A stretch of DNA of 64,000 nt from UBA1429 sp964482225 (GCA_964482225.1 CAYZWT010000004.1:84064-148063), one strand, 5' to 3'. Counted from the stretch's first letter, positions 50,401-59,248 are shown. Numbers and translations are program-made. Notes: generated from the sequence alone by a model not told the origin.

Positions 50401-53226
50401 CGAGGGCAGGATCACCTCGTACACCCCGTGAAAGTCCGAGTGCACGGTGTGCACCAGCCGTCCGGTAAAGTCATAGATGCCGATGGGCATGTATGGCAGG
50501 CCAGCCTTTTCGCCAAAGAACATCTCGAGCGGGTTGCTGGAGACATTCAGGTCATCAATGATATAGCCGCGCCAGCGCCCCGGGATCGGCACCTCTGTCC
50601 AGAGGGTAAAGATGGGGGCGATGGACTTGCGGTCCACCACGGATACCAGCTTGACGTTGCAGAGCGGCATCTCCATGCCCTCGAACCGGCTGCCGCCCAC
50701 CTCGACATAGCCGGGGTTTTCGACTGCATTCGGTCCATCGGGCATGATGCCCGCCACATCCACGACGTGGAGCGGCCCGGCGCAGGCCGGCGGCAGGATC
50801 TGCGGCAGGAATACGTCGCCATCATAGATATTGACGTCCTCTTCCCGCGTTACCTGATAGAGCGGCCGCCCAAACACCGGATCGGTGGGGATGACCACCT
50901 CGACGAGATAGTCCCCCGGCGGGATCGGCAGCGGCTCTGCCAGCGGGTCACCGGTTAGCGGGTCGAACTCGATCTCGCCAAAGCCATAGTTGCCGGGCAA
51001 CTCGGCCTGGCCGTTGCCAAACTGCACGCCCATCATCGGGGCTTCCAGGCAGTCATAGCCGCCGGTGGAGGGGGGCAGGGCCGGGAAATCTACCGGGTTG
51101 CCGTCCACATCCAGCGGCTGGCAGTCCTTGGGCCGCACATAGTCCTCGGTGACGGTGGTGGCCAGCAAGGGGCCTTTCATGTACGAGCCGTCGGCCTCGA
51201 ACACAAAGTCACCCTGGGCGTCCTTGACCGTCGCATAGAGGCGCATCTCCAGAGCGGGGATGCCCGGCTGCCACGGCTCGGCCCCCGCATAGCGGGCGTC
51301 GTCCTCGGCGCGGGCCGTGTCATAGAACACCGTGCCGGCGATGCCGCCGTTGGTGCCCGGCTCGTAGAACGTGACGCCCCAATCCAGACGGCCCCATTGG
51401 CTAAAGATGGGCAGCACGTTTACATCCACGATCGGGCCAAGAACGGTGGTCTCTTCGAGGGCGTTGCTGGCCTGGTAGGTGACCCCCGTGGTGCGGTAGA
51501 GGTCGTTATAGGCCTCCAGCACCATCCACGAGCTCATGGGGTAACCCTTTTCCAGGGCATAGCGCCCCTGGGCGTCGGTCACCGAGGCGATGGACATGCG
51601 GTCAATCTCGGTGTTATCGCGATCGCGCAGCACCACAACATAGTCCGGCACACCCGGCTCGCCAGGGTCCTGGCGTCCATTCTCGTTATAGTCATGAAAG
51701 ACGACGCCGAACCACTTGGTGAACCAGTTGGTCATGGTGCGGATGCCGATGTCGGTCACCTGATTGGGCTGCACCGAGAGTTGTACGAAATCCAGGATAT
51801 AGTGCTGGTTCAGGTCCCAGTAGCTCAGGAAATAGTCGCCAGGGGGTACGTTATCAATACGAAAACTGCCATCGGCGTTGCCTTCGCCCACCCAAATGGC
51901 CGTATCGCCATCCTGCAGGCTGTTCAGTGACAGCCAGGGATAGGCGATGGGCTCATCCAGCTTGGCGCCCATCAGGCCGCCCCAGATATCGCCCTGGTGC
52001 GGCAGGCCGCCCTGTGAGGGGCTGTAGGTCGTGATGCCCATGATCACGCCCTCGATGCTGCCCCCATTGGGGACTGGCGGCAGCGGCGCCTCAGAGGGTT
52101 TGACAAAGCCAAAGATGGTCCACGGGAAGGGCTCTGCAGCGACGATGAACTCGTTGTCCAGGCCGGTGCCACCCTCTTGCAGCCAGGTGTCCCAGCCGTG
52201 AGAGCCTTCCAGCGTGGTCGTCTGGATCCAGGTCTCGCCATCGGGCGGCGTGACCAGCACGTCATAGCGGATGGGACCGATGTTGGGGATCAGGATGGTG
52301 CCGGTCTCGTCGCTGAGGCACTCGCCGCCCGTTCCGACGATGGGGATCGGGGCGCCATCCTCATCGAAGAGGATCTCGCCCGTAACGCCATCGCGCTCGT
52401 ACTCGGTGCAAAGCGGGTTACCAAACATGTCCACGGTGATCTCGCCCATGATGTCGTTCAGGCTGACCCGAAAGCCCGCCATGCACATCTCTCCTGGGCA
52501 GACGCTCTGCTCGACCGGGGCGTCGAACTGGGAGTTGGTCAGAGAGCGGTCATGAAAGACCTTGATCACCATGGAGGCCGGTGGGAGCGGATAGGGTTGC
52601 ACGCCCACCTCGATCAGGCCCGGCTCCTCCATCGGGATGGTAAAGTGCTCGCCATCCACCTTGTAGCCCTCGGCCATCACCGAGATCAGATAGTTGCCGG
52701 GGGGCAGTTGGATGCCGGTGGTCTCGTTCAGGTCGTCCTGGTCACCCTGGGTGTAGATGGGCGACCAGCCGGGATTGGTGCGCACGCCGGGCCAGTCGCA
52801 ACCATCGGGATAGTTCGGGTTGCGGATGGTGTTATCCGGCGGGTCCAGATAGGCAAAGCAATCCGTGTCATCGAACGGATCGCCTGCGTTGTCCACGTTG
52901 ATCAGGAACTTGTAGGGGGTGGTGACGGGCTCTCCGGCGATGACGCCCCCGCCATCCAGGGCCAGCGGTTCGGTGCGGGCGTTGACCACCCGCAGCGTGA
53001 TGACATCCGTGGCGGCGGCTCCCACCTCGGCGACGGCCACCGCCGGCAGGGCGGAAGGCGCGCCTATGACGCTCTGGGGCGCCGCTGCCCACGCCTGGGG
53101 CGCCAACCGCGCCGGCGCCAAGGGCAGGAGCAGCGCCAGCGCCAGCAGCACAGTCGCCAGCGCATTCCAGGTGGATGGGGCTCGTTCATAGTAGCCAGAG
53201 TTGCCTGTTCGTTGCTGTAGAGTCAT
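47437..53226 (-). CDS. giant secreted beta-helix protein with SdrD-like, IPT/TIG and LamG-like domains
   Basis: A 1929-aa protein (ATG 53226, GAGGAGGT upstream). Signal peptide at about 20-48. The N-terminal half has several carnitine/carboxypeptidase-regulatory-like beta-sandwiches (PPGDYFLSYWDLN, IPPGDYLVEVVIP) and an SdrD B-like module (FHDYNENGRQDPGEPG). An IPT/TIG domain follows (about 1100-1190, GSGLFTIWGKGFGAQRG). A right-handed parallel beta-helix spans about 1190-1690 (many NN-[IL]-[IV] rungs such as NNLIENNGGAYAGA, YNNTIVKN), ending in a choice-of-anchor Q motif (GSPAINAGA). The C-terminus is LamG-like. It is a surface or extracellular matrix protein and the first large gene of the oxidase run. 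Confidence 0.88.
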   Translation of the reverse strand: MTLQQRTGNSGYYERAPSTWNALATVLLALALLLPLAPARLAPQAWAAAPQSVIGAPSALPAVAVAEVGAAATDVITLRVVNARTEPLALDGGGVIAGEPVTTPYKFLINVDNAGDPFDDTDCFAYLDPPDNTIRNPNYPDGCDWPGVRTNPGWSPIYTQGDQDDLNETTGIQLPPGNYLISVMAEGYKVDGEHFTIPMEEPGLIEVGVQPYPLPPASMVIKVFHDRSLTNSQFDAPVEQSVCPGEMCMAGFRVSLNDIMGEITVDMFGNPLCTEYERDGVTGEILFDEDGAPIPIVGTGGECLSDETGTILIPNIGPIRYDVLVTPPDGETWIQTTTLEGSHGWDTWLQEGGTGLDNEFIVAAEPFPWTIFGFVKPSEAPLPPVPNGGSIEGVIMGITTYSPSQGGLPHQGDIWGGLMGAKLDEPIAYPWLSLNSLQDGDTAIWVGEGNADGSFRIDNVPPGDYFLSYWDLNQHYILDFVQLSVQPNQVTDIGIRTMTNWFTKWFGVVFHDYNENGRQDPGEPGVPDYVVVLRDRDNTEIDRMSIASVTDAQGRYALEKGYPMSSWMVLEAYNDLYRTTGVTYQASNALEETTVLGPIVDVNVLPIFSQWGRLDWGVTFYEPGTNGGIAGTVFYDTARAEDDARYAGAEPWQPGIPALEMRLYATVKDAQGDFVFEADGSYMKGPLLATTVTEDYVRPKDCQPLDVDGNPVDFPALPPSTGGYDCLEAPMMGVQFGNGQAELPGNYGFGEIEFDPLTGDPLAEPLPIPPGDYLVEVVIPTDPVFGRPLYQVTREEDVNIYDGDVFLPQILPPACAGPLHVVDVAGIMPDGPNAVENPGYVEVGGSRFEGMEMPLCNVKLVSVVDRKSIAPIFTLWTEVPIPGRWRGYIIDDLNVSSNPLEMFFGEKAGLPYMPIGIYDFTGRLVHTVHSDFHGVYEVILPSMANYNAPTPSGMFAGMYYIYGNDPGQPGSFNERYHPGYRSIGTSFEVYPGVTVPSDLAPTQNGALIWAPDSLVSQLAACKLDEATPELYAVSQPYIQGSGLFTIWGKGFGAQRGQGQVRLGNWILPVNSWSDHELVVRVPGGVSPGAYQLTIRADNLQSTVNGLTFHVLGAGYSPTVFEVGPGKEYDTIQSALDDAAEVANALVVVYPGTSILFDNPLGFWLENPIIYSPVKLQGVGPGGVYADGSGVQGSILDGRGMGGTEDYAEWWRLFAGDIWLNRGGWDGSPVDGDGNPRLYEGAVITVFAEDGEFTSGFAAGIDGFRIQGGDQQGFPNNLNQIGGGRIPGVPAEVVVQGGGIFVNGYARHLRITNNLIENNGGAYAGAIRLGTPDVPAPFTDHQNDNLVIARNRIIGNGGTNLAGAIGVFAGAENYEIAYNDICGNFSAEYGGGISHYGLSPNGSIHHNRIYFNRSYDEGGGVMVAGELPAIAGTLSPGAGPVNVYANLIQANLANDDGGGLRFLMAGNYLYNVYNNIIANNVSTHEGGGISLNDAPNVRIYNNTIVKNLTTATAMTSNGLPAPAGLSTSRNSNMLQATLPGGAPVFSDPLLFNNIFWDNRAGTWTGGGVAGIGLQGDPSPAFYWDLGVAGMQGLLSPTYSLLQTPYGAGDPTNIVGVNPQFVAEYDSSVRVYPWRGNPNFVGADIVAFELPPNLMGDYRLATGSPAINAGASSKSGIMAPNQDIEAHPRPSQGRFEIGADETGQGFPVTPPLFPGAGGADLILTASMPGASVELPFKTWLPITRGGSAPPPGDFGGDPTSFEFDPVTGITVTESGHAVWNPATFGSDQEAFFTFVAVSPTATRQDLLLKMDGLTVSGGLGPDTRLINVGYDATTTTVHVSTLEPGDVWVTHESWGGIEFAPGDQFGARAASGGIVQVFQNGALIGWADLAAGPTPWPYNDQGGRIGFWFVAPSFDGPDAAIITDFGGGTTP

Positions 53227-53360
53227 TCGCGTACCTCCTCATACTTGGCTGGCGCCCAGAGAGGCGAGACCGGTTGTGTTACGCTCCGCTTGTATGCACA
53301 CCTACCAGGGAACCTGGCCCTCTGAGTCGCATCGTTTCTGCCATCATCGAGATGCTCCAT
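53223..53360 (-). CDS. 45-aa leader ORF upstream of giant gene
   Basis: ATG 53360 has AGGAGG 6 nt upstream, and the 45-codon frame (MEHLDDGRNDATQRARFPGR...) ends in a TGA that overlaps the ATG of the giant gene (ATGA). The product is basic, without signal peptide or recognised family. The strong ribosome site and coupling suggest it is translated, perhaps as a leader peptide that controls entry to the downstream gene. Chance cannot be excluded for such a short frame. Confidence 0.45.
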   Translation of the reverse strand: MEHLDDGRNDATQRARFPGRCAYKRSVTQPVSPLWAPAKYEEVRE

Positions 53361-53403
53361 GCTCGCCTCCTATTGTGATTGTGCTCCTTCGAACTGTGTG
53401 GGC

Positions 53404-54207
53404 CTACGCTTCTCGTTGCGCGGCGGCTCGGTCATTTTGAGGAGACCCAAGCTCCTGGTCTCGTATCTGACGCAGGGCTTGGATCTCCATTAACGAGGCC
53501 AGAGGGACGCCCTCTGGCTGCTCGATTGCCGCCAGCAAATAGGTGATATCGGCCTCGGTTGCCCGCAGCCAGGCGTCTTGCTCGGCCTGGCCGGTCGGCA
53601 GCGGGCGGGCCACACGCTGCCCGCCATAGCGTTCGTACCAGTGGGGCAGCCCGATGCGACGTAGCCACTCGGGCTGATAGGCTGCCAGGGTCTCGACCGC
53701 GATGCGCATGGCCCTGGCCACTCTTTCGATGAGGCTGAGGCGCTCTACCGAGGTGAGCACCTGGGCTGCGTCAGAGCGTCGCTTTTCCTGGCCGCCCAGA
53801 AGGCCGACCTTGGCCAGGCGCGCCAACATACACTCGAAAACCCGTTGCCCTTCGGGGTATTGCAGCAACCTGCGGCGAAACTCGCTCAGCCTGGCAGGAT
53901 CGACGCCGGGATAGTCTATGGGCAGGTGCAGGGCGTACTTCCAATCCATGCGGGTGCGCACCTCATCGGCTGCTTGTCTGTCCGGGATATCCTCTGCGAA
54001 TTGAAAGATGGTCAACATGGTGATCACAAACAGGGTGTGCGTCTGCATACCGCTGCCGGAATCAATGCTCTCCCAGGACACGTCCTCGCACAGGGCATCC
54101 AACTCGTCTCCAATGGTCAGGTACAGGTGTCCTGGGTTAAAACTCGTCTTGCCTGCGCGTTCGGTATCGGACGGCAACGGCGGATACGGCGCGCGATACG
54201 TAGGCAT
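53404..54207 (-). pseudogene. truncated IS1182-family transposase
   Basis: A 267-aa frame starting near ATG 54207. ADEVRTRMDWKYALHLPIDY, DPARLSEFRRRLLQYPEGQR and SVERLSLIERVARAM match the N-terminal half of IS1182-type transposases (DUF772 region, WKYALGLPLDDPGF-like). WLRRIGLPHWYERYGGQRV and TYLLAAIEQ continue the family pattern. The C-terminal DDE catalytic domain is absent: the frame stops after GSPQNDRAAAQREA. It is therefore a remnant and probably inactive. Its truncated end lies 43 bp upstream of the leader ORF that opens the oxidase run. Confidence 0.8.
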
Positions 54208-54370
54208 CTCACCCCCTGCCTGCGAACTTGGCCTGCTATGCCAAGCGCTGCCCTGCCCCAAGGGAAAGCATCGGCTATTGATTCCATTCAACACGAGACG
54301 GGCGCGGGCGTGAAGGGTAAAGGATACGGGATTGGGGTACGGATTTGGGAGCGGATTTTGGGGGAAAAGC

Positions 54371-54410
54371 GGACGCCGGCTCCGTGTTTTCTACGGAACC
54401 GGCGCGTCGG
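54371..54410 (-). terminator. terminator of the NarL-type two-component operon
   Basis: GCCGGCTCCGT...ACGGAACCGGC stem with GTTTTCT loop, 35 bp after the regulator stop on the minus strand, followed by CGCTTTTCCCC. Confidence 0.7.
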
Positions 54411-54444
54411 TGATGGGTAGATAGCGCGGGGTTAGTCGCAAGCC

Positions 54445-55098
54445 CTAGAGCATGGGCGGCTTGAGCAGGCCATGCTCGGCGGCATAGCGCACCAGCTCAA
54501 CACGGCTGTGCAAGCCCAGCTTGCCCATCAGGTTGGCGCGGTGGCTTTCGATGGTCCGCACGCTGAGGGTGAGTTCTTCGGCGATCTCGCGGTTGGTATA
54601 GCCGGCGGCCAGCAGGCCGAGCACCTCGGTCTCGCGGGGCGTGAGGGGTTCGACAGGCTCTTCTGCGGGTGTGGACGGGGAGAGCGACTGGGGGAGCAGC
54701 GCGCGCGTCATGGCGGGGTGTACGTACAAGTCGCCTTGCATGGCCGCCCGGATGGCATTGACCAGCTCGGATTCGACGGCCCGCTTGATGATATAGCCTG
54801 CGGCCCCAACGCGTATGGCCTCCTGCAAGAGCGCGCGATCCTCATGCACGGTAAGGATCAGGACCCGGATGCCGGGCAAGGCCGCCACGAGCTGCCGCGT
54901 GACCTCGAGCCCAACCTGGTCGGGCATGCTGATATCCATCAGCACGACATCGGGCTGTAGGGCCTTGGCCTGCTGAATGGCCGTATGGCCGTCGGCGGCC
55001 TCTCCGATGACCTGCATGTCGGGCTCGGAGTTGAGCAGGGCGCGCAGCCCGGCCCTCAGAACGCCGTGATCATCAGCGATGAGAATTCGTATTGCCAT
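54445..55098 (-). CDS. NarL/LuxR-family response regulator
   Basis: A 217-aa regulator: receiver domain (acid pocket DD at 9-10, phospho-acceptor Asp55 in VVLMDISMPD, Lys in YIIKRAVE) and a C-terminal LuxR-type HTH (LTPRETEVLGLLAAGYTNRE, LSVRTIESHRANLMGKLGL). It overlaps the 3' end of its kinase gene by 26 bp, so the two are coupled. Target genes are unknown. Confidence 0.94.
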   Translation of the reverse strand: MAIRILIADDHGVLRAGLRALLNSEPDMQVIGEAADGHTAIQQAKALQPDVVLMDISMPDQVGLEVTRQLVAALPGIRVLILTVHEDRALLQEAIRVGAAGYIIKRAVESELVNAIRAAMQGDLYVHPAMTRALLPQSLSPSTPAEEPVEPLTPRETEVLGLLAAGYTNREIAEELTLSVRTIESHRANLMGKLGLHSRVELVRYAAEHGLLKPPML

Positions 55099-58000
55099 AG
55101 GGCGTCCTCACCCGCACAGTCGTGCCAACATCCGGGGTACTCTCGATGGTCAAGGTGCCGCCAAGCATCTCGATACGCTCGTGCATGCCTACCAGACCCA
55201 GATGGCCCTCGCGAAATTCGTCAATGGGAAAACCGATGCCATTGTCCTCTACGATCACGATCAGCTCATGATCGCGCTGCTCCAGGAGCACATCTACGCG
55301 GGTGGCCCTGGCATGGCGCACGACATTGGTGAGCGCCTCTTGCACGATGCGATAGAGCGCGGTCTCTACCTCCGGCGGCAGGCGCTGGTCCAGGCGCACC
55401 ACCTCTAGCTGGGTCGCCAGGCCATGCTTGTCGCTGAGGGACTCGCAATACTGGCGCAGCGCGGCCACCAGCCCTACATAATCCAGGCTGGCAGGGCGCA
55501 GGTCCATGGCCAGCCGGTGCAGGTCTTCGATCACATTGTTCACGATACGCTCCAACTCGACCACATTGGCTACGATTGCCTCGGGGGACTGGGCCTCGCG
55601 GGCCAGCAGGCGCAGCCCGATGACGAGCGAGGTCAGGGCCTGGCCGGCCTCATCGTGCAGCTCGCGGGCGACGTAGCGGCGCTCGGTCTCTTGCACCTCC
55701 ACCAGGCGGCGGGCCAACGATTGCAGCCTCTCGCGCCCCGCGCGCACCTGTTCGAATAGCCAGGCGTTCTGGATGGCGACAGCGGTTTGCCCGGCCAGCG
55801 CCTCGGCCAGCCGGACGTGTTCCGGGTCAAAAAAGCCGGGCTCACGCTTGTCCAGAAAGCAGATGCCGATCACCCGGTCGCCGGCCACCAGCGGTACGCT
55901 CATCCAGCAAAGGGCGTGCGCCGCCCCCAAGGGGTGCTCGCCGTAGGGGTGCTCGCGGGTGTCCGTCACCAGCACGCTCTGCCGTTCTTCCAGCAGGGTC
56001 CGGAGCAACGGGTTGTCTTTGGGCGCAACGGCTGCGCCGGTGACGCCGGCGCCCTCGGCCTCGTCGCTATCATAGCCGCGCGCGGCATGCACCGCAAAGA
56101 CCGACTCTTCCTGAGGCAAGAGGATGCTGGCGCTATCATAGGGAACCAGCCGGTGCACGTGCTCCAGCGAAGTATCCAACATAGGGTCGAGATCGAGGCT
56201 CTGGGTGACGGCCAGGCTGGTGGCAGAAAGGGTCTCGGCCACCAGCCGCGCGCGCAGCGCGGCCTCGTACAACTGGGCGTTCTGGATGGCGATGGCGGCA
56301 TGGCTGGCAAAAGCCTGCAAAAGGCTGGGGCTATCCGCGCTGCAGAGATCGGGCTGCTCGGAAAAGACGCTGAGCAGGCCCATAGGCCGCTCGCCGGGCT
56401 GTGTCAGCGGCGCCGTCAGACAGTCTAGCCACTCCATGCCGGGCACCGACAGCCAACGCGCGCTCGTCTCCTCCTCTGCCGCCATGCCTGGGCGCTCGGC
56501 GGGGAACTGCGCCTCCAGGAGAGGAAAAGTATCGAGGGGGAACCCCTTCCTCAATGCCTCCAGCGCCTCGGGATGGTCGTCAAAGCCGCTGTGCCGGGCG
56601 AGGCGTATGTGCCGATCCTGAATCGTGAGCACGGCCACGCCCTGGCAAGGGATCACGTGGGCGGCCCGATCCAGGATGCGCCCCAGCACCTGGTCGAGCT
56701 CCAGGCTGCTGCTCAAGCTGATCATGGCTTCGATCAGGGTCTCGGCCAATTCGCGCTGCTGGCGCTCGGAGCGGCTCACGGCAAGCAGCTCCTGGTTGGC
56801 CACGGTCAGTTCTTGGGTGCGCTCTTGCACGCGCCGTTCCAGTTCATCGTGCGCCTTGCGCAGGGCCGCCTGCGCAAGGACGCGCTCGGTGACGTCTTGG
56901 ATCGTGCCGGAAAGCCGTACCACCCGGCCATCCTGGAACTCGGCCCTGCCGACGCCGCGCACCACAAGCTCGCGCCCCCGGGCCGTGATCAAGCGTAGCT
57001 CGCGGTCATAGTTCTTCCCCGTCTCGATGGCGCGATGGATATCCGCCTTTAGAATGCGACGATCCTCCGGCGCGTAAAAGCCGAGGGCACTCTCGATCGC
57101 GGGGTCGAACTCTGGCGGCACCTCGTGAATGCGGTAGACCTCATCGGTCCAGTGCACCGCGCCCGTCTCGACATCGAGGGACCAGCCGCCCAGGCGAGCG
57201 ATGCGCTGGGTTTCATCCAGCAGGGCCTGGTTGGCGCGCAGGGCCTGCTCGGCCCGCACGCGCTGGGTGATATCGAGCACGCTGACGAGGGCCAGAGGGT
57301 CGCTCGTAAGCGAGAGGCGCGTGGTGGAGATCAGGAAATGGCGCTCCTGCCGCCGGCCCTCAACGGCAAAGGGTAGGCATGTCTCGACCTGGGTATAGGT
57401 GGCGCCGGTCTCGAGGGTGTCGAACAGCATGCGGCGCATGGCACATTCGGCGCACATTGGCCCCGTCCCGCAGCCCCCTTGAGCGCCGATGCTATTCCAG
57501 CAGCACACCGCCTCGCCCCAGCGCAGCCCGATCATGTCCTCGGCGCGCACGCCGGTGATCCCTTGCGCAGAGCCGTTGACGCGCCGGATGCGCCGCTCTT
57601 GATCCACCACCAGCATCATAATGGGGGCGTTCTCATAGATGGCAGCCAGCTCGATCTGGCTTTCGCGCAGCGCCTGCTCGGCGCGCCGGATCTCGGTGAT
57701 ATCCCGTGAGACCCCTAGCACAGAGACGACCGCGCCATCAGATATCTCGGGGGTCACCCGCCAATCCAGCACGATTCGCCCCTGAGGGCTGTCCCACTCA
57801 AACATCTCGCGCTGTGGTTGACCTGTCTCAAAGACCCGATCAATGGCCTTCTCCCATAGGCTGCACAGATCCTCAGGAAAGCCCATCTCGCGATGCGTCT
57901 TGCCGATGAACTCATCGAGCGTCTTGCCTGATGCCAACAGGGCGGCCTGGTTGGTGTAGAGATGGCGGTGCTGCCGATCATAGCGCATGACATAATCTTG

Positions 58001-58876
58001 CAGGTTCTCCGCGAGATGGCGATACTGCTCCTCGCTGGCGGCCAGCGCGCGGAAAAGGAGGGTCGCGGGGCGCTCGATGCCGGTGATCACAATGGCGCGA
58101 TAGAGGGCTGCAAAGGCTGCAATCTTGAGCAGATGGCCCACCATGTTGGAGAGATCGAATATGTCCACATAGAGAGTGAACGCCAGCTCTGCGCCAATGG
58201 TCGCGCCAATGACCACCAGCAGCCACCCGACGATGTCAGGTTCCAGCCGCTCGCGGCGGCGCCAGAGCAACAGCATCGCCAGCAGCAGGATGCCCGAGAT
58301 GGCATACTCGCTCGCGCGCTTGAAGGGGGTCAGGCCGACCCCCTCGACATAACAGACCGGAAAGACGCCGCCAAAGATGCCGGCCACGAGCAGGGTCGTC
58401 ACGCCTGCATAGCCGAGGACCAGGGCATAGGGGGTGAGCGGCCTGCGAGAGACCAGCTTTGGAGGGGAATAGAGCAGCGCCGACGCCATCAGGAGCGACA
58501 AGCCCTGCAGATAACGGGCTGCGATCCAGAGCTGGGTAGCCAGGTTGGCATCTTGGGTGCCAAAGACGCCCATGCCCCGATAGGCGAGGGTGTGCACGAG
58601 GTCAATGCCGCCCACAAAGAGGGACGAGATCCCGAGCACCAGGAGATAGCCGTTATCTGCGAGACGATGGCGGCGCGAAGTCCAGGCCAGCACAAACACG
58701 CTCCACGCCACGCAGATGCTGATCAACTCGGCCAGGCCGTGGAACAGCAAGTAGTTGCTCTGCGATACCAACACGAGCGCCAGCAGAGTCGCCCCGACAA
58801 AGAGCAGAGCCAAGAGAGCCCCCGCGCGATGAGGAAGATCGGCGGCTCTTTGGGGGACAGGCGGCATTGTAGACAT
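55073..58876 (-). CDS. MASE3-PAS-GAF NarL-type sensor histidine kinase
   Basis: A 1267-aa kinase starting at ATG 58876 with AGGAGG upstream. Residues about 15-270 are a MASE3 membrane domain (eight helices, including GGIDLVHTLAYRGMGVFGTQ). At least three PAS domains follow (about 275-400, 405-530, 540-660; the second contains a CWNSIGAQGGCGTGPMCAEC cluster), then two GAF domains (about 705-860 and 870-1030). The HisKA_3 dimerisation domain has ERRYVARELHDEAGQALTSL with the phospho-His, and the HATPase has ALTNVVRHARATRV and DNGIGF. It partners with the overlapping NarL-type regulator. Confidence 0.93.
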   Translation of the reverse strand: MSTMPPVPQRAADLPHRAGALLALLFVGATLLALVLVSQSNYLLFHGLAELISICVAWSVFVLAWTSRRHRLADNGYLLVLGISSLFVGGIDLVHTLAYRGMGVFGTQDANLATQLWIAARYLQGLSLLMASALLYSPPKLVSRRPLTPYALVLGYAGVTTLLVAGIFGGVFPVCYVEGVGLTPFKRASEYAISGILLLAMLLLWRRRERLEPDIVGWLLVVIGATIGAELAFTLYVDIFDLSNMVGHLLKIAAFAALYRAIVITGIERPATLLFRALAASEEQYRHLAENLQDYVMRYDRQHRHLYTNQAALLASGKTLDEFIGKTHREMGFPEDLCSLWEKAIDRVFETGQPQREMFEWDSPQGRIVLDWRVTPEISDGAVVSVLGVSRDITEIRRAEQALRESQIELAAIYENAPIMMLVVDQERRIRRVNGSAQGITGVRAEDMIGLRWGEAVCCWNSIGAQGGCGTGPMCAECAMRRMLFDTLETGATYTQVETCLPFAVEGRRQERHFLISTTRLSLTSDPLALVSVLDITQRVRAEQALRANQALLDETQRIARLGGWSLDVETGAVHWTDEVYRIHEVPPEFDPAIESALGFYAPEDRRILKADIHRAIETGKNYDRELRLITARGRELVVRGVGRAEFQDGRVVRLSGTIQDVTERVLAQAALRKAHDELERRVQERTQELTVANQELLAVSRSERQQRELAETLIEAMISLSSSLELDQVLGRILDRAAHVIPCQGVAVLTIQDRHIRLARHSGFDDHPEALEALRKGFPLDTFPLLEAQFPAERPGMAAEEETSARWLSVPGMEWLDCLTAPLTQPGERPMGLLSVFSEQPDLCSADSPSLLQAFASHAAIAIQNAQLYEAALRARLVAETLSATSLAVTQSLDLDPMLDTSLEHVHRLVPYDSASILLPQEESVFAVHAARGYDSDEAEGAGVTGAAVAPKDNPLLRTLLEERQSVLVTDTREHPYGEHPLGAAHALCWMSVPLVAGDRVIGICFLDKREPGFFDPEHVRLAEALAGQTAVAIQNAWLFEQVRAGRERLQSLARRLVEVQETERRYVARELHDEAGQALTSLVIGLRLLAREAQSPEAIVANVVELERIVNNVIEDLHRLAMDLRPASLDYVGLVAALRQYCESLSDKHGLATQLEVVRLDQRLPPEVETALYRIVQEALTNVVRHARATRVDVLLEQRDHELIVIVEDNGIGFPIDEFREGHLGLVGMHERIEMLGGTLTIESTPDVGTTVRVRTPYGNTNSHR

Positions 58877-58991
58877 CTTGCTGGCCTCCTGTATATGGAG
58901 CGTGCAGCGGACCCGATCTGCGGGCCGACACCAAGCTCGCGATCATCCTATCGCGGGGGGACAACGCTGTCAACTGCGTGCGTGCGCCATC

Positions 58992-58999
58992 CACACAGC
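58992..58999. repeat. target-site duplication, left of MITE copy C (CACACAGC)
   Basis: CACACAGC directly before the element; repeated exactly at 59209-59216. Confidence 0.9.
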
Positions 59000-59208
59000 G
59001 TATCAGTTCAGATTCGAGGGGGCGAGTTTCTAACTGCCCAGGACGATGATGTCATTATCCTGCAATCGGTGAGCACATAGACTCGACTATGGACGCCGCG
59101 TACGCATACATGCGTACGCGGCGTGGCGGGCGAGACGCCCGCCCTCCAAGGTTCGCCGCCGCCGTCCACAACGTCTCGGCCGCTTTCCCCCCAATTCTGA
59201 ACTGATAC
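59000..59208 (+). mobile_element. MITE-like element, copy C (209 bp)
   Basis: The most intact copy: ends GTATCAGTTCAGA and TCTGAACTGATAC are perfect 13-bp inverted repeats, and 8-bp duplications CACACAGC flank them. Inside are a perfect hairpin with 15-bp arms (59093-59107/59110-59124) and the palindrome GGCGGGCGAGACGCCCGCC (59126-59144). No coding capacity. It lies in the gap upstream of the MASE3 kinase and cupin genes. Confidence 0.92.
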
Positions 59209-59216
59209 CACACAGC
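59209..59216. repeat. target-site duplication, right of MITE copy C (CACACAGC)
   Basis: Exact copy of 58992-58999. Confidence 0.9.
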
Positions 59217-59234
59217 GCGCATTCCATGCCTAAT

Positions 59235-59248
59235 GTAACCAGGGTTAC
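59235..59248. promoter_or_regulatory. 14-bp palindrome upstream of cupin gene
   Basis: GTAACC-AG-GGTTAC, a perfect dyad 60 bp before the cupin start, with TATGCT (59271-59276) downstream as a possible -10. It may be an operator for a dimeric regulator; none is adjacent. Confidence 0.35.

Noticed and set aside
53404..54207. IS1182 remnant as source of transposase for the MITE-like elements
   Set aside because: The remnant lacks the catalytic half, and no GTATCAGTTCAGA end was seen next to it.
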